Part shown: positions 24,515-34,840 of the stretch, piece after piece
Numbering within the stretch: position 1 is the stretch's first letter
Layout of the letters: each line of letters starts with the position of its first letter
From: Amyelois transitella
Taxonomy: Eukaryota; Arthropoda; Insecta; Lepidoptera; Pyralidae
NCBI RefSeq assembly: GCF_032362555.1
Contig: NC_083507.1
Span: 5,335,001-5,399,000, forward strand
Direction: 5' to 3'
Length of the DNA: 64,000 bases
The notes under the pieces: model-generated
Database searches by the model: none
What the model was told of the DNA's origin: nothing
The model's input: only the letters and a program-made list of their open reading frames with translations
Program-made: the position numbers and the translations under genes

Positions 24515-24578
24515 TTATGCCACGATCCCTGCATACTTCTTTCGCTTAATCCACATTCGTATAAGTCTCTTCATGAGA
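24515..24578 (+). repeat. Short interspersed family B fragment
   Basis: Reads GCCACGATCCCTGCATACTT, then CTTTCGCTTAATCCACATTC and CTCTTCATG. The reverse complement of the same order occurs at 30797-30895. Confidence 0.6.
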
Positions 24579-24971
24579 CGTTATACAACATGATAAAGTC
24601 TTCTTTTCGCATCTTTTTGTTATCTGCTAAGTCGTCTTACACAATAGCACACTGATATTTCTGTTGAAAAGTTTCGAACGCCATAGTCATATATTGATGC
24701 TGGCAAAGCAAATAAGGACGATTTTTCCACATCTCTTAAAATATTTATATCATGGACGGGAAGCCTTGAGTGAAATGTGGTGTTATTTATTTCATCGGGC
24801 ATACATTTGTGACAGAAGATGGAAAGGGATTGAACAATGGACATGAATATTTAATTCTTGATCTCATTTTCTCTTTCAGATCTAAAGACAGTTATGCAAT
24901 ATACTAACTTTTTAAAAATAATTATATCAATTAATTACCGCGTTCAGCTGTTTATTTTAATAATAAAATTA

Positions 24972-25052
24972 AGCCTTACAGTCTTTTCAAGATTGTTGGC
25001 TTTGTCTACCCTGCAAGGGATATAAACCTGATTATATGTATGTATGTAAGTA
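24972..25052 (+). repeat. Short interspersed family A, 3' fragment
   Basis: Starts AAGCCTTACAGTCTTTTCAA, includes TTGTCTACCCTGCAAGGGAT and ends in (TATG)n. It lies immediately upstream of a full copy, so two insertions are stacked tail to head. Confidence 0.75.
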
Positions 25053-25056
25053 ATGT

Positions 25057-25320
25057 GCCGTGTGGTTCCCGGCACCATTACAAAAAAGAATAGGACCACT
25101 CCATCTCTTTCCCACGGATGTCGTAAAAGGCGACTAAGGGATAGGCTAATAAACTTGGGATTCCTCTTTTAGGCGATGGGTTAGCAACCTGTCACTATTT
25201 GAATCTCAATTCTATCACTAAGCCAAACAGCTGAGCGAGGCCTATCAGTTTTTTCAAGACTGGTGTCTCTGTCTACCCCGCTAGGGATATAGACGTGATC
25301 ATATGTATGTATGTAAGTAA
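25057..25320 (+). repeat. Short interspersed family A, best full-length copy
   Basis: The complete order is GCCGTGTGGTTCCCGGCACC, GAATAGGACCACTCCATCTC, GGCGACTAAGGGATAGGCTA, GCGATGGGTTAGCAACCTG, CACTAAGCCAAACAGCTGAG, ATATAGACGTGATC and a (TATG)n tail. I used it as the reference for the family. Confidence 0.8.
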
Positions 25321-26923
25321 TTATCAACAAGAACTTTTTAGTGTAAGCTGTTTATCTCAATTCGGAATGCTCTATCGAACGCTATGTATTCCGAAGAACG
25401 TCCAAACGTTACACAGAGCTGACTGACTGGTACTGTATCGCTACTTAAAGAGTTGCCAATACGACCCCCGTTCACGTCATAACTTCTTCTCTTTACGCAA
25501 CATAGTACCTGATGTGACACATGACACGCAAGTCATCGGCGCTACGTGAGCCGTTCACCTCGGCAATGATTTAAATATGCAGACGAACGTATTGATTGTC
25601 TCCAAGAATAAACCTGCGGTACTGTGAGCGGCGCCCGCTAGCCGCCCCACTATAACCGCTATTATTGTTCGCCGGTAATTACTTAAAACCACACTTTTAC
25701 TGCCTGATTTATTGCACTCAATCAAGGTACAATACCATTAATGTTTAAAACCTATCGTTGTATAAGTACTCAGGAAAACTTTTTAGCTTAAATACGCACG
25801 AAACCTTTTCGTTGGGTTTAGGTGATTTAAGTATATATATAGGTGAAATTGTTTTGGTATTTATCCAGGTTCAGCAATTACTTCGTGCGATATTGAGATG
25901 ATGTGATTAGATTTATGGCATACTTTCTTAAGGCAATTTTTCTATTTCAAGTGTGGGGTCCCTATTTCCAACTGCTGTTTACCTACAAGAAATCGGATCA
26001 TAGAAATCGGAATAATACCGATTCTATTTCTCTCTCTCTCTCCTATACAGAGTGTTGATAATAAAAATGGCACAGCAAGAAGAAGAAAAAACATTAAAGT
26101 TCATTGAATAGTTTGAATACATAAAATAATTAAAGTTTAAAAATGTCAGTGGTCAACGAGATACAATGGTGATATAACGGCACAAAAATATTAAAATGTC
26201 ATTGGATAAAAATTGGATCAATTGGATTTGGATCACTGCACTTGATTAAACTCACTTGTACTTTTGGAAAAATATCATACCATAAAATCTTTTAAAAGTA
26301 CCTATATCTTTTTAAAATCAACGGCGCTATTCTAAACACCAACATAACTATATATTAACTTGGGTGTCGGTCTAATAAATATTCTAGTGGATAAATATCT
26401 ATTGCTATTAACAACCCCATTAATATAAAAAGAAGTTTAGATTAGGGAAGATAACCCCTTGTTTGTATTAGATTAATTAATCAGGAACTACCCAATTAGG
26501 ATTCGAGTTATCACGGTATACTGCTTTCAAATGTAACTATCTCGGCTATAACCCTAATTCTACTTTCTTCTTTACATACTTTTTATTTAAATCTATATGA
26601 CGGTCTAATCGTAGTATTTTTCGGGTTGCATTTTCAGATTTTTGAGAAAGGTGGATAGGCTGTAAAATAAATTAATCAAGGTTTAAGATTCGCCAGCCTG
26701 CTAGTGCTTTTAACCGTTCTTAGGCTCTTTTGCACTTATAACCTCATTTTGCTTTGCCAAAAACAACATATCTTCTGTTATAAGATATTAGATTAGTTAA
26801 ATCAATCGTTATTAAATAAGTTTCTTAAACAAAAATGGAAGTAAAGGCTTCACCATTGCGCTATTTATAGGTACTACTATTGGTAAACTACTGTTTACTA
26901 TTTTATGCTATAAAAGTTATCTT
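25321..26923. other. Gene-free region
   Basis: A GC-richer patch at about 25520-25680 has no coding signal. A short (TC)n run is at about 26028-26042. Otherwise nothing was recognised. Confidence 0.45.
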
Positions 26924-26982
26924 GCCTTTCTCCCGGAGGAATAGGCAGAGACTAGTATTGGTCAGTTTTTAAACAGATTTTA
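26924..26982 (+). repeat. Short interspersed family B fragment
   Basis: CTTTCTCCCGGAGGAATAGG followed by CAGAGACTAG matches the head of family B as seen at 46596. Confidence 0.5.
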
Positions 26983-27089
26983 GGTTAAGATTTCTTAAAA
27001 GCTGATTTTTCACTAGAACGTCTCCAAATTTGAACAAAATCAGGTACACTTGTACCTAATGGTCTTCCTTTTCCAAGGTACCTATTTAA

Positions 27090-27180
27090 ACTCCTCTCCT
27101 TCACTTGCAGGATAGACAGAGCCAACAGTCTTGAAAGGATTGAAAAGCCATGTCCCTTCGCCTACAAAATGAATTCCAAG
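27090..27180 (-). repeat. Short interspersed family A, 3' fragment
   Basis: The minus strand contains CAAGACTGTTGGCTCTGTCT and a diverged end, in family A order. Confidence 0.6.
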
Positions 27181-28545
27181 TTTGTTAACCTTTTTCTTCG
27201 ATTTTTACGATAGTTTAAACATCCTGCCGAGATATAAAGGTACCATACAGTAATAAAGAATGACATGATAAAATATATTTCATGACCTTATCTAGATGGA
27301 CAATCGACATGTCAGCTAACCGCATTTTGTATCGAAGAATAATAATTCATTTTTCACGATATCGCTCATATACACGGAAACAATTTAGTAAAATCAATAT
27401 TTTTTAAAATATTAAATACCAATGTTTAGCTGAAACCTTGATGGATGTTTGTTTCATTATTAAATATACAGATAAATTAATTGAATACACATATAGACAT
27501 ATCCCTACCATGAATTATAGATATAAAACTTTTATGAAATTAACCTTTTTTATTGTTTAAATAAAATATGCTTAAAAACAAGTAGTTAACTGTACAGAGT
27601 CATACAAGCAGTCGAGCGTAAGAAGTTTGATATTTTCACAGTACCCAAAGTTTCAAAAATATTTAAAAAAAAAATAGTAAATATATAAAGTATCAATTTC
27701 TAGACTTGGCCAAGGCTTTGGAAGTTACATAGAAAATTTCATCAAAATCTATCCAAACATCAACCAATTTAATCTTCTTCCTTTATAATACATATAAGTA
27801 ACTTTAAGGCTGATGTCCAAGAATACGACCGGGATGAGAGAGACGTTAATACCTAATTTTGATGGATAGCACAGATATAAAATTCTAAGAGATTATAAAC
27901 GGTAAGTCATTAACTAAGTGGAGATTCTGAACTTTTGACATTTGAATTAACGGAATTCTTAATTGCTACCTAATTATGACGATTGAACCTTTGTCAAAGT
28001 CATAGGTTTAATTAATTAAATAAGCACAATGATAGATTTAATTATAACATACCTTGCCTTCCGTATACGTGGTGATGAAAAACATTTTATCTAAAAAGCG
28101 GAAATACTTGCAGAACAATATAACATTATAATTGTTACTTTTTTGATCTTTAATACCCAAGCATCTTCGTAGTTTTCTGGCCCTTTCACTCACAGACACC
28201 ATAATTATTTAAAGCTCTACTTAGATAAGATACATCTACGAGCACGTCTATTCAAAATTTAGTTGGAGTGACGCAGGCGATCTCAAGTTGCCCACCGACC
28301 GTCGAAGTTTCGTGACGTAGATGCATATTATTAACTCCTACATCGACCAGTAATTCCCTGGTTGCAGATACCGGGATAGTATGTCATTTACCCTATCTAT
28401 TTTGTACTAACAGTATCATAGTTAGGTTTGCAATAAAGCAATATAGTTTCTTAGTACCACGTACTTTGAAATTTAATAGGATGCAAACTACCGAGTACAT
28501 AAAACGTGAGCGTGGATGATAACGTACTCGTATTACTGATAAATA
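27181..28545. other. Gene-free region
   Basis: AT-rich; no gene or repeat boundary recognised. Confidence 0.5.
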
Positions 28546-28546
28546 G

Positions 28547-28769
28547 ATGGCTCAATGATGGAATTGAGATTCGAACAGTGACAGGTTGCTAGCCCACCGA
28601 GCATAAAATATAATCCTTCGTTTTTACCTTAGTCGTCTTTTACTATATCCATGGAAAAGATATGGAGTGATCCTATTCTTAATACTGAACGCGGGCTTTC
28701 AGTATCTTCAAGACTGTTGGCTCTGTCTACCCTGCAAGCGATATAGACGTGATTATATGTATGTATTAT
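28547..28769. repeat. Family A copy with inverted 5' half (twin-priming structure)
   Basis: Bases 28547-28680 are family A sequence in minus orientation, from AAGAATAGGATCACTCC back to CATCATTGAGCC. Bases 28684-28769 are the remaining 3' part in plus orientation, starting CTGAACGCGGGC and ending GACGTGATTATATG plus the (TATG)n tail. Almost no family sequence is lost at the junction. Confidence 0.8.
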
Positions 28770-30263
28770 AAAATAAATAAGAAGGTATTGTTCTCTAGGC
28801 TTTTATAAAATTCGCCTTATGAAATTAATTCTCATGTATGCCCATCGACGCAGCATAGAGGACTGTACAAACTTTTGTACGCTGTAATATCTTTATGTAC
28901 CATGTCTCACGAAAATAAGTGATTTAGTATGAAAAGACTACGGTTGTGTTTTATTGAATGTATAATTAAATTAATATACATAATCCCTTTCGGGGCGAAT
29001 TTCCAAAATCTATTTTACTGAAAATAGAGATATTTATTATTGAACTGTCAACTCTCATATGTGATCAAAATAATATTTATTATCTTTATAAAAGGTGACT
29101 AAGTACGTAACATACGTTACCTGCCTAACGATGTAAACGGTATTGTTTTTATTCAAAAATTACTTAACAGCTATGTATGCTGCACCCGGCACTTAAATTT
29201 AATTAAGAATTTCTGAAATAAACAGTAGCTAAGCTCCGTTTAAGTTGAATTAACGAGAACTTCCTAGGCTGGATCCAAAACTCAAAGATAAAGCGACATA
29301 TGTATATCACAAACTATTCGTGGTGTTTTCGGTCTAGCCTATTTTGAATATTAAAAAAAATTGCTATATTAATTTAAGACCTTGTTGTACTCATGTCATG
29401 TAAATAACAATTTGAATTTAGTACGATATCTAAGAGTTGTGTGACTATGAGAAAAAATTGAATCTTTTTTTACTTACACAGATAAAAAGATCTAAAGCCT
29501 ATTCTATCAAAACGAGGAGTTTGTATACTCTGATAAATGGTAAGGGCAGCATAAAAATATGGCACGAAAAGAAAAATGTAGGTAGTTTCGTTGTAGTCTA
29601 ATCCGTCGTGATCCGGCGTGAGCACGAAGCCACACTCCACACACTTCTATGTTCGGGATTTGGAATTTTTGCCCGATATTGCACTTTTACACGAGGAACG
29701 TCTATCAGGCCCCAACGATTCCTACGACACAGAATAGTGTAGCCAATTTGCAAACATCCAAACCCTCGAACGTAACTAATTGCTTTCGCCTCTCCTTCTA
29801 TTGTGAGATGTGTAAAATAGGCCAGAAAAAAGCTCCGAATTTTTCATTTAGGTACTGATATTTATATCATTGTTTTCATTTAAAAACTAAGGCACTATTA
29901 TTGCTAAGTTTCATAAATGGCAATTTACGTAAAAGATTTTAAGATTATGATAGTAGGGTAAGGCAGTCATTCGTCGTAATTATATTAGAGCATTCAAACA
30001 TGAGAGAGATTATTCATAATTTAGATAATTTTTTTTTTAAGTAGGTTGATTTATTGTACCTAGATCTCAAATGCAAAAAAACTACCTATGCCATTTTTAT
30101 CCTATTGAAAGAAAAGGAATGAACTATTAGTAACATTGAAGGCATTAAAAATTATAAAAATTTTTGGCTTCGGTAAGTGATTTTATTGTGTGATTCTACC
30201 TATAGTAATACTATCACGTATATAACTTAAAATATTCAGTCAAAAATATTCAAATTATTACTA
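28770..30263. other. Gene-free region
   Basis: No gene confirmed. The minus strand at about 29540-29665 is open and includes KCVECGFVLT, which recalls the CAECGYDLT stretch near 7.05 kb. The two may be fragments of one old repeat. Confidence 0.4.
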
Positions 30264-30315
30264 CTTATTTTTTTTTTCTTAATAACATTAACGCTTTTAA
30301 GAAAAAAAAAATAAG
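30264..30315. repeat. Perfect 19-bp inverted repeat, 14-nt loop
   Basis: Arms 30264-30282 and 30297-30315 are exact reverse complements consisting of CTTA, ten T and CTTAA. Confidence 0.9.
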
Positions 30316-30796
30316 CATTGTGCATAGTACCTTTATTACCTAATTGTTACTTACAATTTATCAAAGCTTCCGTTAACGTTTCTGAACATGTCACTTGTTT
30401 AATCCAGTAACGCACGCAGAATACCTACCCACCGCAAAAAGGGCTGAAGCGGGTCCCTCGTGAGGGAATTTGATACACGCTTAAGCATTCTGCTTACACT
30501 AAATAATGCAATGATTTTTACTTATGCGTAGTAGGTATTAGTATTAACCTCCTCTCTTTCCGCTACTTAGGTAGGTACTGTACCATAAGTTAAGGGTTTC
30601 AGTCCACTGTAGAAGTCAGAAAACTGAACAGGTGATCATAAATTTGGTTAAAATAAAAGGAAGTAAAGCCACTGTCTATCTATTGATAATTTTAATAGTT
30701 AGAGATAGGATTGTATCTATGAGATAATCATATTTCTTAACTACTGGCAAATCATTGTCGGTTCTTGTGAAGGCTTGATGACTAGGTAGGTATATA

Positions 30797-30895
30797 CCTT
30801 GCATGAAGAGAGTTATGGATGTAGCGAAAGAAATATGCAGGGATTGTGGCAAAGTGAAAAGATGTGGTCTCGGTCCTACCCTCCGGGAAAGAGGA
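30797..30895 (-). repeat. Short interspersed family B copy
   Basis: The minus strand reads TTTCCCGGAGGGTAGGACCG, AGACCACATCTTTTCAC, TGCCACAATCCCTGCATATT and TCTCTTCATGCAAGG, the fullest copy of family B here. Confidence 0.7.
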
Positions 30896-33138
30896 CTACC
30901 TATTACCTGGTGCAGGTTTTACGACCGTCAACTTTAAATCTACCATTATTATGTAGTTGATATTTTCTAAGTAGGTATGTGTAAATTACTATCATGTTAG
31001 TTAATATAAAATTAAAAAAAAAATTGTACATTTGTCTAATTTTAAATCATTACGAAAATAAAGTTATTCTGTATATTATTTTTTATTTCCTCTTAATGTT
31101 ATAATGACAGAAGTCCAACGTAAATTGAGCTCTCACGCTGGATGGTACCCCACATGGGAGTGGGAGGTAAGTAGAGCAATAAAACACGCTGGGCGGAGGC
31201 GAGCAGTCGGAAACTATAAATAATATCACCTGTCGTACCTTTATTGAGCTTCGAACCTCATGGTTTCTGCTCCACAACGTTCCAAAAATATCGATTCACG
31301 GCGAATCCAGCATGTCGGCCGCCCTCTAGGGCAGGCAGACGGCTGCTCTCGCTCTATGTACACATAAGACACAACACGTCAAGCGAGATATCAAACCGTT
31401 TCCCGCCACTAGTATTTCAACACTAATATTCCATCGTGCGGCAATTTTATTTAAGCTGTTCAATGTAGAATAATAGGCACTGGAAAAATGTATTTTTAAG
31501 TAATTTTTCTCAAGATATTATTGAAAAATAGACTGAAAGTTTCATAAAACCGTGGCGCGTGGAGACGGGGTTGTGCCGTCCTAGCGCGCTCGCTCGCTCC
31601 GACTGACTGAACTGAATTTCCCACATTTTCCCGGCGCAAGCCTTCACCCCTTGTAATCGAGCACGTTCCCAAAGATATAACAGTAAAAATCGAGGTGGAT
31701 ACTGTGCATTCCAGTGAAATTTTTAATAGAAGTACCTAAGTAAGGTATATTATTTATCTGTCTGCTTTAATTTATACCTATTTTAAAATTAAAAACAAAA
31801 TAATATGTACTGGACGACGATAAATCTTTACAGAAGGTGTCCTAAAGGTGGTGACCTATCTGTATGTAGGTAAGTATTTATTTTTATATCTTTCTATCTA
31901 CTATATAAAATTACTACAAACACTTATGTCATTGAGTCCTTAGAGTATCTAGGTCTAAATGCTTGTCCACCATGACAAAGCAAACTTCTCCATCCCAAAG
32001 AGATGATGCACCGGAAACTCTAGAATGAACGTCAAAAGAACGAGAGTAGGAAGTATAATCATAATCTACTAACAAAAGTAGGTACCTAGAATAAAAGTAG
32101 ATAAGTACTTGTGTAGGTACTTATTCTTTCTTTTGTTTTTATAAAGGTACATTAAAAATTAAGAATACAGCAGCGAAAAATTATTTCGAAACCATTATAT
32201 ACATATTAGAATTTGGATCATGGTTTTATATAGCTAAAAATTTTTCAAAAGTATAATAATTGTGCGCATGACAGATTTTTCATCGTAAATGGTCTATAGT
32301 AACAAAATGAGATTTTGTACAAGATATATGACCGTATGCTTTCCAAATGAAATAAAATAAAATAAAATAAAGTCTTTGGAGTAAATAGGTTCCAAGTACC
32401 TACTTATCACTACATAGTATAAAACAAATAGATAATAAAAGTCAAAATAGATGGCTACTTATTAGCTCTATCGATACCAAAACGATACCTATCGTTATCC
32501 CTGTTGATGTTTAAAAAAAAATGTCAGCCTTATGACAGTTGCCAGTTTGTAAAGACAGTGACATTTATGGAACTGACAATCAAATTGCTGTCAAAGTGTC
32601 AAATAGACTATCTGCCTTCCGATTGTCATGCGCAATGCGTCACTAGGGTTACCATAACTCGAATACTTACAAGGTCAAAACAAATTATTTTTATTTTTAA
32701 ATTGCAATTTATTTTTTGATTATAATCCTTCAATCGAACATTAAAATAATAATTTATATTTTTTAATAGTCTGTTTTGAAAATACGTACTTATTTTTTAA
32801 GTCCACTTCAAAAAAGGGTTTCAATTTTAGAAAGGTTCGATGTTTTGTTGATTTCATTTTTAATAATTTTTATCTTTTTAGTGTACCTATTTTGAAGTTG
32901 GTTTTGAGTTTTTACTGGCGTCCGTCCTTGCGTGGCTTTAATTATCAATCAAAATATTGTATTTATTTTTTGAGCTATTTGGTATATTCATGAAATTTAT
33001 TTTGGTCACACTGATTGTGCATTGCGTTGCGTGGTCGCCGATGTTTATTGCTGCTGTGTTTATGTTGTTGTGGTGTAAATTTTTTCTTGATAAGCAGGCC
33101 CCGATTAGTTCCTAATCAATAATAATTACATTATTATC
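30896..33138. other. Intergenic DNA upstream of the CEP43-like gene, with GC-rich islands
   Basis: GC-richer islands lie at about 31090-31400 and 31550-31660 in otherwise AT-rich sequence. They could be promoters or noncoding first exons, but no coding signal or TATA/Inr pair is convincing. A short (AAAAT)n microsatellite is at about 32346-32370. Confidence 0.4.
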
Positions 33139-34542
33139 ATGGCGCAAGCTGAAGATACTGAACTCAGAGACTTGGTTATAGAAGCTTTAGAAAAGAACGG
33201 CTCCCTGGCAAAGATTCGTGCTTTACTCCGCGCTAATGTTTTTCTTGCTTTTGAAGATGAATGCGAAAATATAAAACATAATGAAAGTTTAGACAATATA
33301 TTGAATTTGCCAGAAGGTGTTCTGTGTTGTTCGATCGTTCATGATTTTTTGGAATATTGTAACCTAAAAAATACGTTGTTTGTATACAAATCTGAGAGTC
33401 GCCAAGGGAGAGCCTATAAAATCGAGGGGCAGAGAGAATTGGCAGATAAATTTAATTTTGGTAAAGGTGATTGCAACCGAGAGCCTGTTCTCATTTCTTT
33501 AGTGAAAAGTGTTTTGCAGAATAGCCAAAAGATATACCAAAACAACATTAACAAACCCACGGATAAAAAATATGACGCTTTATACAAAGATGAACAAAAT
33601 TGTACATACATAGTTCATGAAGACTCTTCTAGTGCATCATGCAATTCTCATTCAGATAACTCATCAGATGAAAAAAACAGGTTGCATTTGCGTCTGCAAT
33701 CTGAGAATTCTGATACAGATACATCAAGTGATTCTGCTAAAGATAAAACAAACTCTGAATACATTCCTAGTGAACATGTTCTTGTGCCTGAAAAAAATAA
33801 GGAAAGTTATACAAATAAACAGATTTATAATCAGCAAAATACTTACTTGCTGAATCCCCAACAAGAAAATCATTCACTGTGTTATTTAAATGATTTGAAA
33901 TTTGGCAACAACAGCAGCAGTGAGTCAACATCTTATGTAGAATTAAAGCCATTCAGTTCTTTTGATGAAAAATTATTAAACACTACAGGTGTGCCTATAG
34001 TAGTAACTGAAAAGGATGATTTCACCCACTCTATGCAGACAATACCACCTCCCTTAGAAATTACTAAAAAACCTGAAGACAATATTACTCCTGACTCTGT
34101 TCCATCAGGTACAATATCATCTTCATCCTTGAACAATGAAAGTCCAAAACCTTCTAAACCAAATGAAAAGAAGTCTGCCGAAGAATCTGGGAAGTCAGAT
34201 ATAGAGTATAGTTATGACTTTTCATCATCAGCTACAACTAAAAAGGACCCAGAAGAGCATTCACCTCAATCCATTCCAGAAGATTTCAATGAAATCAAGG
34301 ATTCTTTGCAACACAATTCGGCAAGTTCACAAAGTTCTGTATCAATATCTGATGTAACAGACTTATTAAGTGAAAAGAATTACTCATATGGACTTGTGCA
34401 AAATGATAAGCATTTATCACAGAATAAGATTTTGCAGACCAGTGAGAAGAAAGCTTCAAGAACTGATGATGACTCTGGTGACTTCTCAGAGTCTCCTGTT
34501 CCCTCTCTTTCCAATTTAAGTCTTGACATACATAGTGATTGA
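33139..34542 (+). CDS. CEP43: FOP/CEP43-like centrosomal protein (FGFR1 oncogene partner homologue)
   Basis: An uninterrupted 467-codon frame. The N-terminus, with EDTELRDLVIEALEKNG and LRANVFLAFEDE, closely follows the conserved FOP start, which mediates dimerisation and centrosome targeting. Residues about 60-92 form a LisH motif (EGVLCCSIVHDFLEYCNL). After residue about 130 the protein is low in complexity, rich in Ser, Asn, Asp and Lys and probably disordered. It ends in an acidic Ser-rich tail, as the vertebrate protein does. Human FOP is about 400 residues, so this one is somewhat longer. FOP proteins act at centrosomes, centriolar satellites and basal bodies in microtubule anchoring and ciliogenesis. 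The ATG is the first in frame and its -3 base is A. No introns are present. A neighbouring navigator gene converges on it tail to tail. The family call is confident; function here is by homology. Confidence 0.85.
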   Translation: MAQAEDTELRDLVIEALEKNGSLAKIRALLRANVFLAFEDECENIKHNESLDNILNLPEGVLCCSIVHDFLEYCNLKNTLFVYKSESRQGRAYKIEGQRELADKFNFGKGDCNREPVLISLVKSVLQNSQKIYQNNINKPTDKKYDALYKDEQNCTYIVHEDSSSASCNSHSDNSSDEKNRLHLRLQSENSDTDTSSDSAKDKTNSEYIPSEHVLVPEKNKESYTNKQIYNQQNTYLLNPQQENHSLCYLNDLKFGNNSSSESTSYVELKPFSSFDEKLLNTTGVPIVVTEKDDFTHSMQTIPPPLEITKKPEDNITPDSVPSGTISSSSLNNESPKPSKPNEKKSAEESGKSDIEYSYDFSSSATTKKDPEEHSPQSIPEDFNEIKDSLQHNSASSQSSVSISDVTDLLSEKNYSYGLVQNDKHLSQNKILQTSEKKASRTDDDSGDFSESPVPSLSNLSLDIHSD

Positions 34543-34834
34543 TGATTAGGTTTTAAAAATTTATTTTTTTAGTCAGTTTGTTCCTTTTAACATTGCCACA
34601 AAGTAAATTATTTTAGTTTTATCATATTGCTGTACTTTCTTTATAAAATAATATTTAAAATATTAATAGTTAATGCTTAACAAGCTATGTAGTAAAGAGA
34701 GCATTGATGTTAGTGAGGTTAAAGTATCTAATTAAAAAAAAATTCTGAGTCAGGTTCACTAATTCGGTAACCAATCTTATGAGGGAAAACATATTGAGGA
34801 AACCTTGTATAAATGTATTTTGTGTTATTTTGTA

Positions 34835-34840
34835 AATAAA
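34835..34840 (+). terminator. Probable poly(A) signal of the CEP43-like gene
   Basis: AATAAA about 290 nt after the stop codon, followed within 20-45 nt by a GT-rich stretch (ATGTGTTC, TATGTGTTAC), as expected for a cleavage/polyadenylation site. Confidence 0.6.

Noticed and set aside
19725..25320. CRISPR-like or satellite array from the (TATG)n repeats
   Set aside because: They are short tails of individual retroposon copies, not an array with spacers.
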